64,000 bases of DNA from Rhodococcus rhodnii (GTDB lineage: Bacteria; Actinomycetota; Actinomycetes; Mycobacteriales; Pseudonocardiaceae). The DNA lies in contig JOAA01000018.1 of the NCBI GenBank assembly GCA_000720375.1, positions 248,001 through 312,000 on the forward strand. The letters are read 5' to 3'. Under the pieces are notes generated by a model. That model was not told the DNA's origin and did not search any database. It was given only the letters and a program-made list of their open reading frames with translations. This document shows, one piece after another, positions 36,902 through 44,891 of this stretch (its first letter is position 1; every line of letters starts with the position of its first letter). Position numbers and translations under genes: made by a program.

Positions 36902-37471
36902 TCAGCACGGGGCCACCTGTTCCGTCGCGGACCAGCTATAGGACTGACGGTTGGACGGAGCGGGGTACTCGAAAATGATCTTCTTGTTCTTGTCCAGGAA
37001 CCAGGCCCTGGTTCCTTTCTTCTTGTTGTTGCCCCATGACCCGGTGCTCCAAAATGCCGGGATGTAGTAACCGAGGCAGCCGGGCATGACAATCTGGTCG
37101 CCCTTGCCGTTCGCGCGCCGGTAGGCGCAGAAGTAGCCGGGTGCCGTACCGCCGTCGCACGGACCGGCGGCAGCGGTGGCAGGTCGGCGGGGGTAGTCCT
37201 CACCCGGCAACGCGATGGATACCTGCCCACCCCCGGCAAGATCGATCGTGTTCGGGCCGGTCTGCGTCCCACCCATGCGGGCGAGATACTGGTCGACCGT
37301 GCCCTGGAGCAAGGAGACCTGCGCCGGTTCCAGGCCAAGGGCCCGTGCCTGCGCCGCGGTGTCCAGTCGTCCCGGAGCGGCCTGTGCCGAACCTGCCGAA
37401 CCGAGTCCGAAGGCCAACAGGGCGATCATCGATCCGCTGACAATCCTCGTTATGTTTTTCGACAACGCCAT
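36902..37471 (-). CDS. Secreted peptidase-inhibitor I36/crystallin-like protein
   Basis: ATG 37471 follows AAGGACGGTGG and gives 189 residues with a signal peptide (cleavage after AQA, near residue 31). A helical propeptide-like segment (DTAAQARALGLEPAQVSLLQGTVDQYLARMGG) precedes a C-terminal Cys-rich domain. That domain (APGYFCAYRRANGKGDQIVMPGCLGYYIPAFW...) resembles the beta/gamma-crystallin-like I36 inhibitor family. It is convergent with the kinase gene. A protease-inhibitor role is inferred from the family resemblance only. Confidence 0.7.
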   Translation of the reverse strand: MALSKNITRIVSGSMIALLAFGLGSAGSAQAAPGRLDTAAQARALGLEPAQVSLLQGTVDQYLARMGGTQTGPNTIDLAGGGQVSIALPGEDYPRRPATAAAGPCDGGTAPGYFCAYRRANGKGDQIVMPGCLGYYIPAFWSTGSWGNNKKKGTRAWFLDKNKKIIFEYPAPSNRQSYSWSATEQVAPC

Positions 37472-37818
37472 TCCACCGTCCTTCTGATACCTGGAGAAAG
37501 TGACGGCTGTAGCCGGCTTCGCGGGAGAAATGGCCGTCACCTTGGACACCGGCAGTGTGTTCGGGCAATTCGGGGACCGGTCCCGCAACATATCGGCCCG
37601 CGCTGAGTCCTGCCGGGCCTCAGCGCCGCTCCGACTCCGGCACCACCCGTCCACGAACACCTGCGCTGGCCCGCCCCGGCCGGGACCAGGCGCGCCCACA
37701 ACGGCGTCCACCGCTCACCGACCCGGCAGGCCACCAGTTCGCCCCTGGCGACCTGCCGTCCGGGCCGGGCGGCGGTGGCGGCCGCCTCGGCGCGGGGTTG
37801 GTCGACCGTCACCGGGCT
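37472..37818. other. Promoter region and unassigned DNA
   Basis: About 345 bp between the I36-like gene start and the IS982 left end. It likely contains the promoter of the former; no gene is supported. Confidence 0.5.
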
Positions 37819-38815
37819 TAGATGACTGATTTCGTGAAGTTGGTGTTCAGTGATCGAACGCGATCAGTGAACGCTTGCTGGTCGCGCCGGTTTCCCAGTT
37901 GTGCCAGATCCCGGCGGCCATGGCCAGCAGGCGCTGAGCGACACGGGTGAGCACCCCGGCCGGGGTGCGGGCGCCGTGGTGTTCCAGGTCGAGTTGGCCC
38001 TTGAGGGTCTGGTTGACCGACTCGATCCACTGGCGCACGTGGCCGAGGTTGCCGTGGCGGTAGGTCTCGTCGCGGCGGTCCGGACGCAGCAGCCGCAGTC
38101 CCATCCCAGCGGTCAGCTGGTGGAAATGCTTGCCCGCGAAGCCCTTGTCGGCCAACAGGATCTGCCCGACCTGGATGAGGTGGTGGTTGTGCTCCAGCAA
38201 CGCGGCCAGTACCTCGCGCTCGCCGAGTTTCGGGTTGGCCAGGCACCACATGATCCGCATCCCATCGCCCGTGCACACGAGGTAGAGCTTCAGGCCCCAG
38301 TAGAACCGGGAATGGCTGGCGCAGTAGCCATAACCGGCGTGCCCGGCCAGGTCCGAGCGTTTCACCGTTTCCCGGGACATGCCGCACGGAACCGGGGTAG
38401 CGTCGGCGATCCACAGATCGTCGAACCAGGACGGGCAACACGCCGCCAGGACAACAATCGCCTTGCACAGCAACGGATGAACAACCTTGAGCCGCTTGTG
38501 GTAGCCGGACTGCTTCGGCAGGTACGGAAACATCGCCCGCCACTCGGCACTGGAATGCAGCAGCCGGATCCAGCGCCGCTCGCTGTGGTGGCGCAACAGC
38601 ACCTGGGCTACCGCCAGCGTGATCAGTTCGCTGTCCGACAGCATCGGCCGACGCCCACGTCCCGTGCGGGGTGGTACCACGTGATCGTCGATGAGCACGT
38701 AGAGTGCGACTAGGAGGGTGTTCAGTTCTTTGCTCACACATTGATCTTGAACGCCCTCCTCCCATGTCCACGGACAGGCCTCACTTCACGTGATCTTCAC
38801 GGAATCACTCATCTA
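37819..38815 (-). mobile_element. IS982-family insertion sequence with both ends
   Basis: The left end TAGATGACTGATTTCGTGAA and the right end (reverse TAGATGAGTGATTCCGTGAA) form 21-bp imperfect inverted repeats with two mismatches. They enclose one intact transposase gene. Length is about 1.0 kb, normal for the family. Confidence 0.85.
37847..38737 (-). CDS. IS982-family transposase
   Basis: The 296-residue DDE transposase has the N-terminal segment GRRPMLSDSELITLAVAQVLL. The first Asp is in LWIADATPVPCG, the second in ILLADKGFAG and the catalytic Glu in WIESVNQTLKGQLDLEHHGARTPAGV. The frame is uninterrupted, and both element ends are close, so the copy may be active. Insertion between an I36-like gene and an HTH/PG-binding gene disrupts neither. 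Confidence 0.92.
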   Translation of the reverse strand: MSKELNTLLVALYVLIDDHVVPPRTGRGRRPMLSDSELITLAVAQVLLRHHSERRWIRLLHSSAEWRAMFPYLPKQSGYHKRLKVVHPLLCKAIVVLAACCPSWFDDLWIADATPVPCGMSRETVKRSDLAGHAGYGYCASHSRFYWGLKLYLVCTGDGMRIMWCLANPKLGEREVLAALLEHNHHLIQVGQILLADKGFAGKHFHQLTAGMGLRLLRPDRRDETYRHGNLGHVRQWIESVNQTLKGQLDLEHHGARTPAGVLTRVAQRLLAMAAGIWHNWETGATSKRSLIAFDH

Positions 38816-39128
38816 GCACACCAGACCACATCGCACTGCCGCAAACGGTCCAGAATCCGGGTGGTGAAATCCACTCCCGGCCCGGATCGGCTTGCTGGCG
38901 AAAATACACATTCTCCGGCCCGGACTCGCCCGCCAACTCTCGCGAGATAGTGGTCGCCGCCCAGTCCCCGTCACCGGTCCGGTAGTTGATAATGACGCCG
39001 CCTATGAGTCTCCCTGCACGCGAGCACCGCCGCTCGCCATAACGAGACCACTCCCGTCGTGGGAAAGCACCCACACCGCCATGCTGGCTTCGCTAGAATC
39101 GCCGCCGGTTAGCGGGGAGGTGCCGACC
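38816..39128. other. Upstream region of the HTH/PG-binding gene
   Basis: Open upstream of the ATG at 39129 but without a plausible RBS or family match; treated as promoter and leader. GGGGAGG at 39113-39119 is the RBS of the next gene. Confidence 0.55.
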
Positions 39129-40172
39129 ATGGCTGACAGCGTGGATTCACCCGGCAGAAACGGCAAGCCCGATCCCACCCTGGCGAGCAGCGCACCCGAG
39201 TTCGTCGAGGCCATGCGACGTCTGAAGCGTTGGACCGGGCAAGGCTTCCGGCAGTTGGAGAAGCGGGCGGCCGCAGCCGGACAGGCGCTGCCACGCAGCA
39301 CCCTGACCGCCGCGCTGACCCGGGACACACTGCCGCGTGAGGATTTGATCGTGGCCTTCGTCCAGGCCTGCGGCGAAAAGGACATTGAGCCTTGGGTTGA
39401 CGCACGCCGTCGTATTGCCGCGACACCATCGCCAATCGACGTTGCCCGCCCGGTAGCTCGTATCCCAGCCTTCCTTCGGCACGCTCGCTGGCCTGCGCGC
39501 TTGGCAATGGCCATGACACCAGTCGTCATTGTCGCGTCGATTGTCCTTGCCTCGTATACCCCACGGGACCCTGACATTTCGAATACCCCGGATCCAGGTC
39601 AGGCCCAGGCGGCCCCAACATCACCGAAGCAAAGCCAGCCCGAGACTTCAGCTCCACCAGCCTCGCCAACACCATCCAATACATTAATACTGCCGCTTGC
39701 CAGCCCCCCGCCACTCATTCCTATCACGCCGACAGACACGGCGAAGCCACCGCCAGGCACTTCAACAAAACCGCCATCCACCCTGTTATCGGTGCCGCTT
39801 CCGCCTTCATCACAACCTGTTTCCCCGCCTGTCGCACTGCCGCGGTGCACGGACCACACCTTCCGGCATGTGGGCACACAACGAATCCAACTGCCGTCGT
39901 ACGGCGGCTCGTTGGATTGCGTGCTCAGTTACGGAGCACACGGTGACGGGGTCGCCGCCCTGCAGACCGCGCTGATTTATTGCAACAACGCGAAATACGT
40001 CACCGGGACGCTGTCGTACGATGTCAAAACTGCGGAGTCCGTCGGGTTCATCCAGGCCGCCACGGGTGTCGATCCAGCAGACGCCATTTACGGTCCGAAG
40101 ACCCGCAAGATCCTCAACTGGGTGTACCACGACGGCACGAACGGCACCTGCGCCAAGTACGACGGATCCTGA
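39129..40172 (+). CDS. HTH-transmembrane protein with peptidoglycan-binding-like C-terminus
   Basis: The 347-residue protein has a cytoplasmic HTH-like domain (about 20-95: FVEAMRRLKRWTGQGFRQLEKRAAAAGQALPRSTLTAAL), a membrane helix (about 123-142) and a Pro/Ser/Thr-rich stalk (150-240). An extracellular domain follows with the PG_binding_1 pattern DCVLSYGAHGDGVAALQTALIYCN...GTLSYDVKTAESVGFIQAATGVDPADAIYGPKTRKIL. It links DNA-binding inside to wall-binding outside. ATG 39129 follows GGGGAGG. It precedes an L,D-transpeptidase-like gene, suggesting a wall-sensing function. Confidence 0.8.
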   Translation: MADSVDSPGRNGKPDPTLASSAPEFVEAMRRLKRWTGQGFRQLEKRAAAAGQALPRSTLTAALTRDTLPREDLIVAFVQACGEKDIEPWVDARRRIAATPSPIDVARPVARIPAFLRHARWPARLAMAMTPVVIVASIVLASYTPRDPDISNTPDPGQAQAAPTSPKQSQPETSAPPASPTPSNTLILPLASPPPLIPITPTDTAKPPPGTSTKPPSTLLSVPLPPSSQPVSPPVALPRCTDHTFRHVGTQRIQLPSYGGSLDCVLSYGAHGDGVAALQTALIYCNNAKYVTGTLSYDVKTAESVGFIQAATGVDPADAIYGPKTRKILNWVYHDGTNGTCAKYDGS

Positions 40173-40315
40173 ACTCGCAGGTCAAGAACCTGCCTACCCG
40201 GACGGGTCAGACCCGGCCGCCCGGCCGCCTTCCGCGACGGCCCACCGCCCCTTGAACCTCGTGACGCGGTGCTGAACGCCACCGCTCATTCGATTCAAGG
40301 AACGCGGAGAATCAG

Positions 40316-40903
40316 ATGGACAAATCCGCAGTGGCCAAGCGCGTAATGGCATATCTGCTCACACTGACCGCATTGCTCATGGCATGGACCGTGAGTTCGG
40401 CGAGCGCAGCTCAAGCCGATGAGGCAGCCGCAGTCGCTGACGACGCAAGGTACGTCTGGTACAACAAGAGCTCGAGTGACCCGCGGAGCGGAAAGCTCTC
40501 CTACAGCACAGGATCGGTTATCCGCGGAACCTGGCGGGCCGGCTCCGGTGCTCCCACCGGATGGCGCGACGACTGCTACCGAAACCACGGCTGGCTGCCG
40601 AACGGCGTCTACGGAACACAATGGCGCACGAACTACGACGGCTCGCTCATCAACGGCCGGGCAATCCGATTGAGCGACAAGGTCTGCTCACGAGGCACAG
40701 TCACGCGAACGGAACTCTTCATCCATTCCGAACAGACCGTGAACAACACGCAAGGCACTATCGAGCGTGAGCAGTGGAACGGCGTCAACGACTACTACTC
40801 GGAAGGGTGCATCAAAATGACACCCGGCGACATCGCGGAGCTCTTCCTACACCGCGCTTACTGGGGTGGAGCACAACCTTACCTGATCGTAGCCGGCCCG
40901 TAA
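40316..40903 (+). CDS. Secreted L,D-transpeptidase-like protein (DUF2778/YkuD-type motif)
   Basis: The 195-residue protein has a signal peptide (cleavage near residue 31). The mature part shows the features of an L,D-transpeptidase: ELFIHSE with His137 and YSEGCIKM with the nucleophile Cys165 (162-168, consensus HG...SxGCIRM). The W/G-rich middle (LPNGVYGTQWRTNYDG) recalls DUF2778 proteins, some of which are peptidoglycan-targeting effectors. It could cross-link or cut wall peptides. A strong terminator follows. Confidence 0.78.
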   Translation: MDKSAVAKRVMAYLLTLTALLMAWTVSSASAAQADEAAAVADDARYVWYNKSSSDPRSGKLSYSTGSVIRGTWRAGSGAPTGWRDDCYRNHGWLPNGVYGTQWRTNYDGSLINGRAIRLSDKVCSRGTVTRTELFIHSEQTVNNTQGTIEREQWNGVNDYYSEGCIKMTPGDIAELFLHRAYWGGAQPYLIVAGP

Positions 40904-40913
40904 TCCAACTGAC

Positions 40914-40950
40914 TGTGGTGAGTGTTGTGGCGGCCACAACACTCACCACA
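40914..40950 (+). terminator. Strong hairpin after the L,D-transpeptidase-like gene
   Basis: A 17-bp perfect stem (TGTGGTGAGTGTTGTGG against CCACAACACTCACCACA) with a CGG loop lies 10 bases past the stop codon. Confidence 0.88.
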
Positions 40951-40971
40951 CCGAAATGGTGGCGAAAAACC

Positions 40972-42066
40972 ATGCGAAAGAACGTTTCGTGGCTGGTAGC
41001 CCTCACCCTTGCGCTGCCAGCCTGCACGAGCACCGACAACAACACCAAGCTCCACAGCGCGACCCCGTTCTTCACCGACCAGACCATCCACCTGCCCAAC
41101 GGAACCGCGCCCAAGCTGGCCAAGGTGCCCCTCGCACGCCTGGCCGGCACCGACGGCCCAGCAGCCGTGCAGGCGCCAGGCAACCGGATTGTCTACGTGA
41201 CCTACGACCAGAAAACCGACCTCAACCAACTCCGAGCAGAGCAGGAAGGCACCGTCCTCGGACGCTCGTCAGTCAGAATCGCCACCCCAACAGATGACAA
41301 CCTCCTGGTGGACGGCGCCTTCGCCCCGGCAGTCGCCCCAGACGGACGCATCGCCGTCGGCCTCCTCGACGACCCGGACGACCGACACCTCCGCCCGCGC
41401 TTAGCATCCATCGCAGTGCTCGATCCCACATCCCCGAGCCCAACCCGCTGGACAGCGGCGAGCGAACTCCTCACCCCCATCGCCTGGGCCGGCCCGCACC
41501 TGATCTACGCCGCACCCGACGGCCCCGGGATGCCAAACCTGCGCGTAACGAGCGGCCCCGGCACCGATCGCCCTCTAGCCGAACACGCCGCCCTCGTCGC
41601 CATCGCTCCCGACCACGACCGCGTCCTCCTCGCCATCGAAACCGGCCCAGACCAACAACGAGCGCTCGAAATCCGCTCCGCAACCACCGGCGCCCAACTG
41701 GCCCGCCTCCAGGACACCGGACTGCGCTGGACCGGCCTCGGCTCTTGGTCAACCACCGGAATCACTGTCATCGGCGCCCCCGACCCAGACCATCTGGAAT
41801 CCCTGGACCTAGACGAAAACCTCAACTCCCGAACCAAGAAAACCTATCCCCTCCCCCAACAAATGACATCACCCCCAACCGAAACCGCAGTAATCCCCAA
41901 CCGCCACGAATTCAGCGCCACAACATCCCTGACCAACACCCACGCACCCAACGTAACCTGGGTCCTGCTGACATGCTCCCTGGACAAACCCACCTGCACT
42001 CACCAAAACCTCACCCCAGGCCACCAAAACATAGGCTTCCTCACCAACCCCAGCACCCCTACCTAA
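40972..42066 (+). CDS. Putative beta-propeller lipoprotein
   Basis: ATG 40972 gives 364 residues with a lipoprotein signal peptide (LALPACTS; lipid Cys near residue 16). The mature part has repeated strand motifs such as ADG/PDG turns (APDGRIAVGLLDD, AAPDGPGMPNLRV, IAPDHDRVLLAIE) consistent with a propeller. Neither catalytic nor binding residues are evident. Towards the 3' end the codon use becomes strikingly rich in ACC/AAC/CCC. It follows the terminator of the L,D-transpeptidase-like gene, so it is separately expressed or reads through. Confidence 0.7.
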   Translation: MRKNVSWLVALTLALPACTSTDNNTKLHSATPFFTDQTIHLPNGTAPKLAKVPLARLAGTDGPAAVQAPGNRIVYVTYDQKTDLNQLRAEQEGTVLGRSSVRIATPTDDNLLVDGAFAPAVAPDGRIAVGLLDDPDDRHLRPRLASIAVLDPTSPSPTRWTAASELLTPIAWAGPHLIYAAPDGPGMPNLRVTSGPGTDRPLAEHAALVAIAPDHDRVLLAIETGPDQQRALEIRSATTGAQLARLQDTGLRWTGLGSWSTTGITVIGAPDPDHLESLDLDENLNSRTKKTYPLPQQMTSPPTETAVIPNRHEFSATTSLTNTHAPNVTWVLLTCSLDKPTCTHQNLTPGHQNIGFLTNPSTPT

Positions 42067-42084
42067 ACCCAACCTCCACGGGAG

Positions 42085-43270
42085 TGTCAGCGATCTTGTG
42101 GGCGTTGGCGCAGCCGTTGATTCCAGGGTTTGATCCGCGTCCGCAGCGTGGCGGGATGGCACCAGTGGATGACCTCCCGGTGTTCACCGCGGTCGTGTTC
42201 GTGTTGACCAGCGGTTGTGCCTGGCGGTGCACTTGCCGAAAACCTCATCCGTGCTGGTAGCTCGTGTACCGATCTGCGGTCCGTCCTCTTACGTGGACGG
42301 CGATCACCACGGCAGGATGATCGGCCGTGCTGCTGCGACTGGGCTACCTCGGCTGACAAACACCTTCGCGATACTTCGCCTGTTCCCCAAGAGCGTCCGA
42401 GACAAAGACGTCGAGATCCTCGCGCTACGGCACCAGATCGGAGTCCTACAGCGCCAACTCGGTGACACGAGGGTGCGGTTCACTCCGGTGGACCGGGCGC
42501 TGCTCGCAGCGCTCCTGCACCGAGGATGTGGATCCGGCGCTGCGCGTGTTCGATGACCACCAGCACGTACATGCGGACGCCGGTGAGGGTGATGGTTTCG
42601 AGGAAGTCGCAGGCCAACAGGACTTCTGCTTGGGAGTGGAGGAACTGGGCCCAGGTACTGGACGCGCGCTTGGGCGTGGGGTCGATGCCGGCGTCGGTGA
42701 CGATCTGCCACACGGTAGAGGCGGCAACCTTGATGCCAAGGACGAGCAGTTCACCGTGGATTCGCCGGTAACCTCAGCTCGGGTTCTCCTTCGCGAGGCG
42801 CAGGATCAGGATTCGTATTGATCTTATGGTGCGTGGCCGACCGGGGCGTTTCGGCCGGGATGCCTTGGCGTGGCGTCGGCGGAGTATGTCGCGGTGCCAG
42901 CGCAGGATTGTATCGGGGCGTACCAGCAGGCGGAGCCTGCGCAAGGTCTGGCGTGGTAGTCGATGCAGGAGCGCGGCGAGTAACGCCCTGTCGGTCGGGC
43001 TGAATCGCACCTTGGTGTCGCCGAGTTGCCGTTGCAGCAGTGCGATCTGGTGGCGCAACACCAGGATCTCGATGTACTTGTCCTGGTCGGTCATCGGGAG
43101 CAGGCGAAGTAGGGCGAAGGTGTTGGTGAGGCCGAGGTAGGCCAGTCGCAGCAGCACGGCTGATCATCCTGCCGTGGTCGGGGGCCATGAGTACGGGTGG
43201 AGTGGCTGTTGACCAAACAGTGCTTGACCAGCACGGATGACGTTTCCGGCAAACGCAACGCTGCCGCATG
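42085..43270. mobile_element. Inverted, fused transposase remnants (IS5-type and IS3-like)
   Basis: On the plus strand 42085-42240 encodes an IS5-type N-terminus (LIPGFDPRPQRGGMAPVDDLPVFTAVVFVLTSGCAWR). 42300-42522 then encodes an IS3-like N-terminus (LTNTFAILRLFPKSVRDKDVEILALRHQIGVLQRQLGD). On the minus strand 43157 down to about 42530 encodes a related N-terminus (LTNTFALLRLLPMTDQDKYIEILVLRHQIALLQRQLGD) plus the start of the catalytic core (LLACDFLETITLTGVRMYVLVVIEHAQRRIHILGA). The arms are inverted, meet near 42525, and both carry LPxTSSVLV scraps. No intact transposase remains. Confidence 0.75.
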
Positions 43271-43478
43271 GTCATCCTTCACAGTCAACGTTCTCGTCGC
43301 CGAGTACTTCATCATCAACCGAACCCTCCGACCACTCGCCCGCCGCACCACCACCCCAGCAGCCCCACCCCCATCCAGAGGCCCCACCCTGGACACAGAA
43401 CCGGTCTGACCGGCAGCCATCCGGCACTCGGCTGGGCTGCCCTAGGCCCAGGCGGAGACCCAGGGCAGCTACCAGCTC

Positions 43479-44120
43479 TCACGAGGTCACGGATGGCTGG
43501 CTTGCGAAGTCACCCTCAATGAAAGCGGGTCTGGCATGGGTGGGTACGTAGAGCCAGCCGGAGTCCCATGTGGTCGAGTTCCGTTTGGTCATGAACGTTG
43601 TGAAGTTGAGCGGGTCGATGCCGTCGTAGTTGTGGCGGACGGTGGACTGGTATATGTCCTCTGACACGGCGAGAACGAGCGGGGCGGTTATGCTACGCAG
43701 GGCGCGCTTGGTCACGGGTGAATCGAGCAGGCGGGATGCGATGTCGAGTGTTTCGCCGAAGGGCGCACGGGTGTCGTAGTGCACTTCGCCGGCGTGCAGG
43801 ACGGCGCGGAAGCGGAGCCGGTCCGCGGGGTGGCACGCGTTGTGCTCGTCGATCAGCCGGGCCAGCGTCGGGACGACGGACTGCAGCAGCAAGGTCTTCG
43901 GCACCCGGTCGATCGGGCGGAGCAACGCGAAGAGACCGTCCCCCCGGTCGAGGAACGGGTCGTGGTCGTCCGGAGTTATGTCACTACGGGCGAACGCCGT
44001 CGTGACGAGGTCGTACATGGCGTTGCGCATCCGCGCCTTCGCGCTGTTGTTCAGCTTTGTCGAACTCTCGACGTCGACCCCGAAGACGTTGCGGTAGCAA
44101 GGTTGTTCTTTGCTGATCAT
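43479..44120 (-). CDS. Class III nucleotidyl cyclase-like (CHD-type) protein
   Basis: The 213-residue protein opens VFGVDVESSTKL, resembling the first metal-binding Asp strand of class III cyclases. It has FLDRGDGLFALL (second acidic site on the GDG turn) and RFRAVLHAGEVHYD, a strand-helix unit of the cyclase fold. No membrane, HAMP or receptor domain is attached. A substrate-specifying Lys/Asp pair is not obvious, so it could be a cyclase, a nucleotide sensor or inactive. It lies 45 bases after the response-regulator gene on the same strand, so the two are probably co-transcribed. Confidence 0.68.
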   Translation of the reverse strand: MISKEQPCYRNVFGVDVESSTKLNNSAKARMRNAMYDLVTTAFARSDITPDDHDPFLDRGDGLFALLRPIDRVPKTLLLQSVVPTLARLIDEHNACHPADRLRFRAVLHAGEVHYDTRAPFGETLDIASRLLDSPVTKRALRSITAPLVLAVSEDIYQSTVRHNYDGIDPLNFTTFMTKRNSTTWDSGWLYVPTHARPAFIEGDFASQPSVTS

Positions 44121-44165
44121 GTCAGAGACGTTGTCCTTCCCACCTTCCCAGGCGACAGAGCGAGA

Positions 44166-44891
44166 TCACCCGGGATCACCCGAACTGCCGGGAGCCGGCT
44201 CGCCCGGCTGGAATCCGTTGGCACGAGCCAACTCGACAGCCGCCTCACGGCTCGGCACACCCAGCTTGGTGCGGATGTTCGTCCAGTAGTTGGCCACCGT
44301 TTTCGGCGCTAGGCTCAGCTTCGCGGCGATCTGCCTGTCGGTGGCACCGGCCGCGGCCAGGGTGAGTTGCTCGTTCTCCCGCGTGCCGAGCTCGGAGAAC
44401 GACGTGAACCCGTTCCTGGCGTGGGGAAGGATCTTCTTCACGACCTCGCTGGCTTCGCGGTTGAGCACCGCGATCCCCTGCGCGGTCAGCCGGACGACAT
44501 GGATCACCTCGTCCGGTTCGCCATCCTTCGAGACGTAGGACCGCGCGCCGGCCTTGAGGGCCTCGCGCACCCGTTCCTCGTCGTCGAACATCGTGATCAC
44601 GGCGATGTTCGCGGCCGGCCAGTCCTGCCGGATCTCGGTGATCGCCTGGGCGCCGCAGTAGGTCGCCCGCATGCCGGACGTCCACGGCAGGTGGAGGTCC
44701 ATCAGGACCACCGAAGGACGTAACCTGAGCACCTCCCGGACAGCTTCAGCCGCGTTGTCGAACTCCGCGATCACCGTGATCGCGGAGTCGGTCTCGAACT
44801 GGGAACGCAGTCCCTTCCGGTACAGGGGGTGGTTCTCGACGATCACGACGCTGAGACTCGCGTCCGCCGGCGCTCCTGGTTCATCGGTCAT
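44166..44891 (-). CDS. NarL/LuxR-family response regulator
   Basis: The 241-residue protein has a receiver domain with phospho-acceptor Asp65 (VVLMDLHLPW) and SYVSKDG. The acidic-pair position reads EN instead of DD/DE. The C-terminal LuxR-type HTH (ATDRQIAAKLSLAPKTVANYWTNIRTKLGV) follows. ATG 44891 overlaps the kinase stop by 11 bases and follows GGGGA. It should be the partner of the adjacent histidine kinase and is a good candidate to bind the repeated sites upstream of the operon. Confidence 0.92.
   Translation of the reverse strand: MTDEPGAPADASLSVVIVENHPLYRKGLRSQFETDSAITVIAEFDNAAEAVREVLRLRPSVVLMDLHLPWTSGMRATYCGAQAITEIRQDWPAANIAVITMFDDEERVREALKAGARSYVSKDGEPDEVIHVVRLTAQGIAVLNREASEVVKKILPHARNGFTSFSELGTRENEQLTLAAAGATDRQIAAKLSLAPKTVANYWTNIRTKLGVPSREAAVELARANGFQPGEPAPGSSGDPG

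Noticed and set aside
37141..37838. Upstream extension of the I36-like gene to 37711
   Set aside because: The signal peptide and the RBS place the start at 37471; the extension is basic and has no family pattern.
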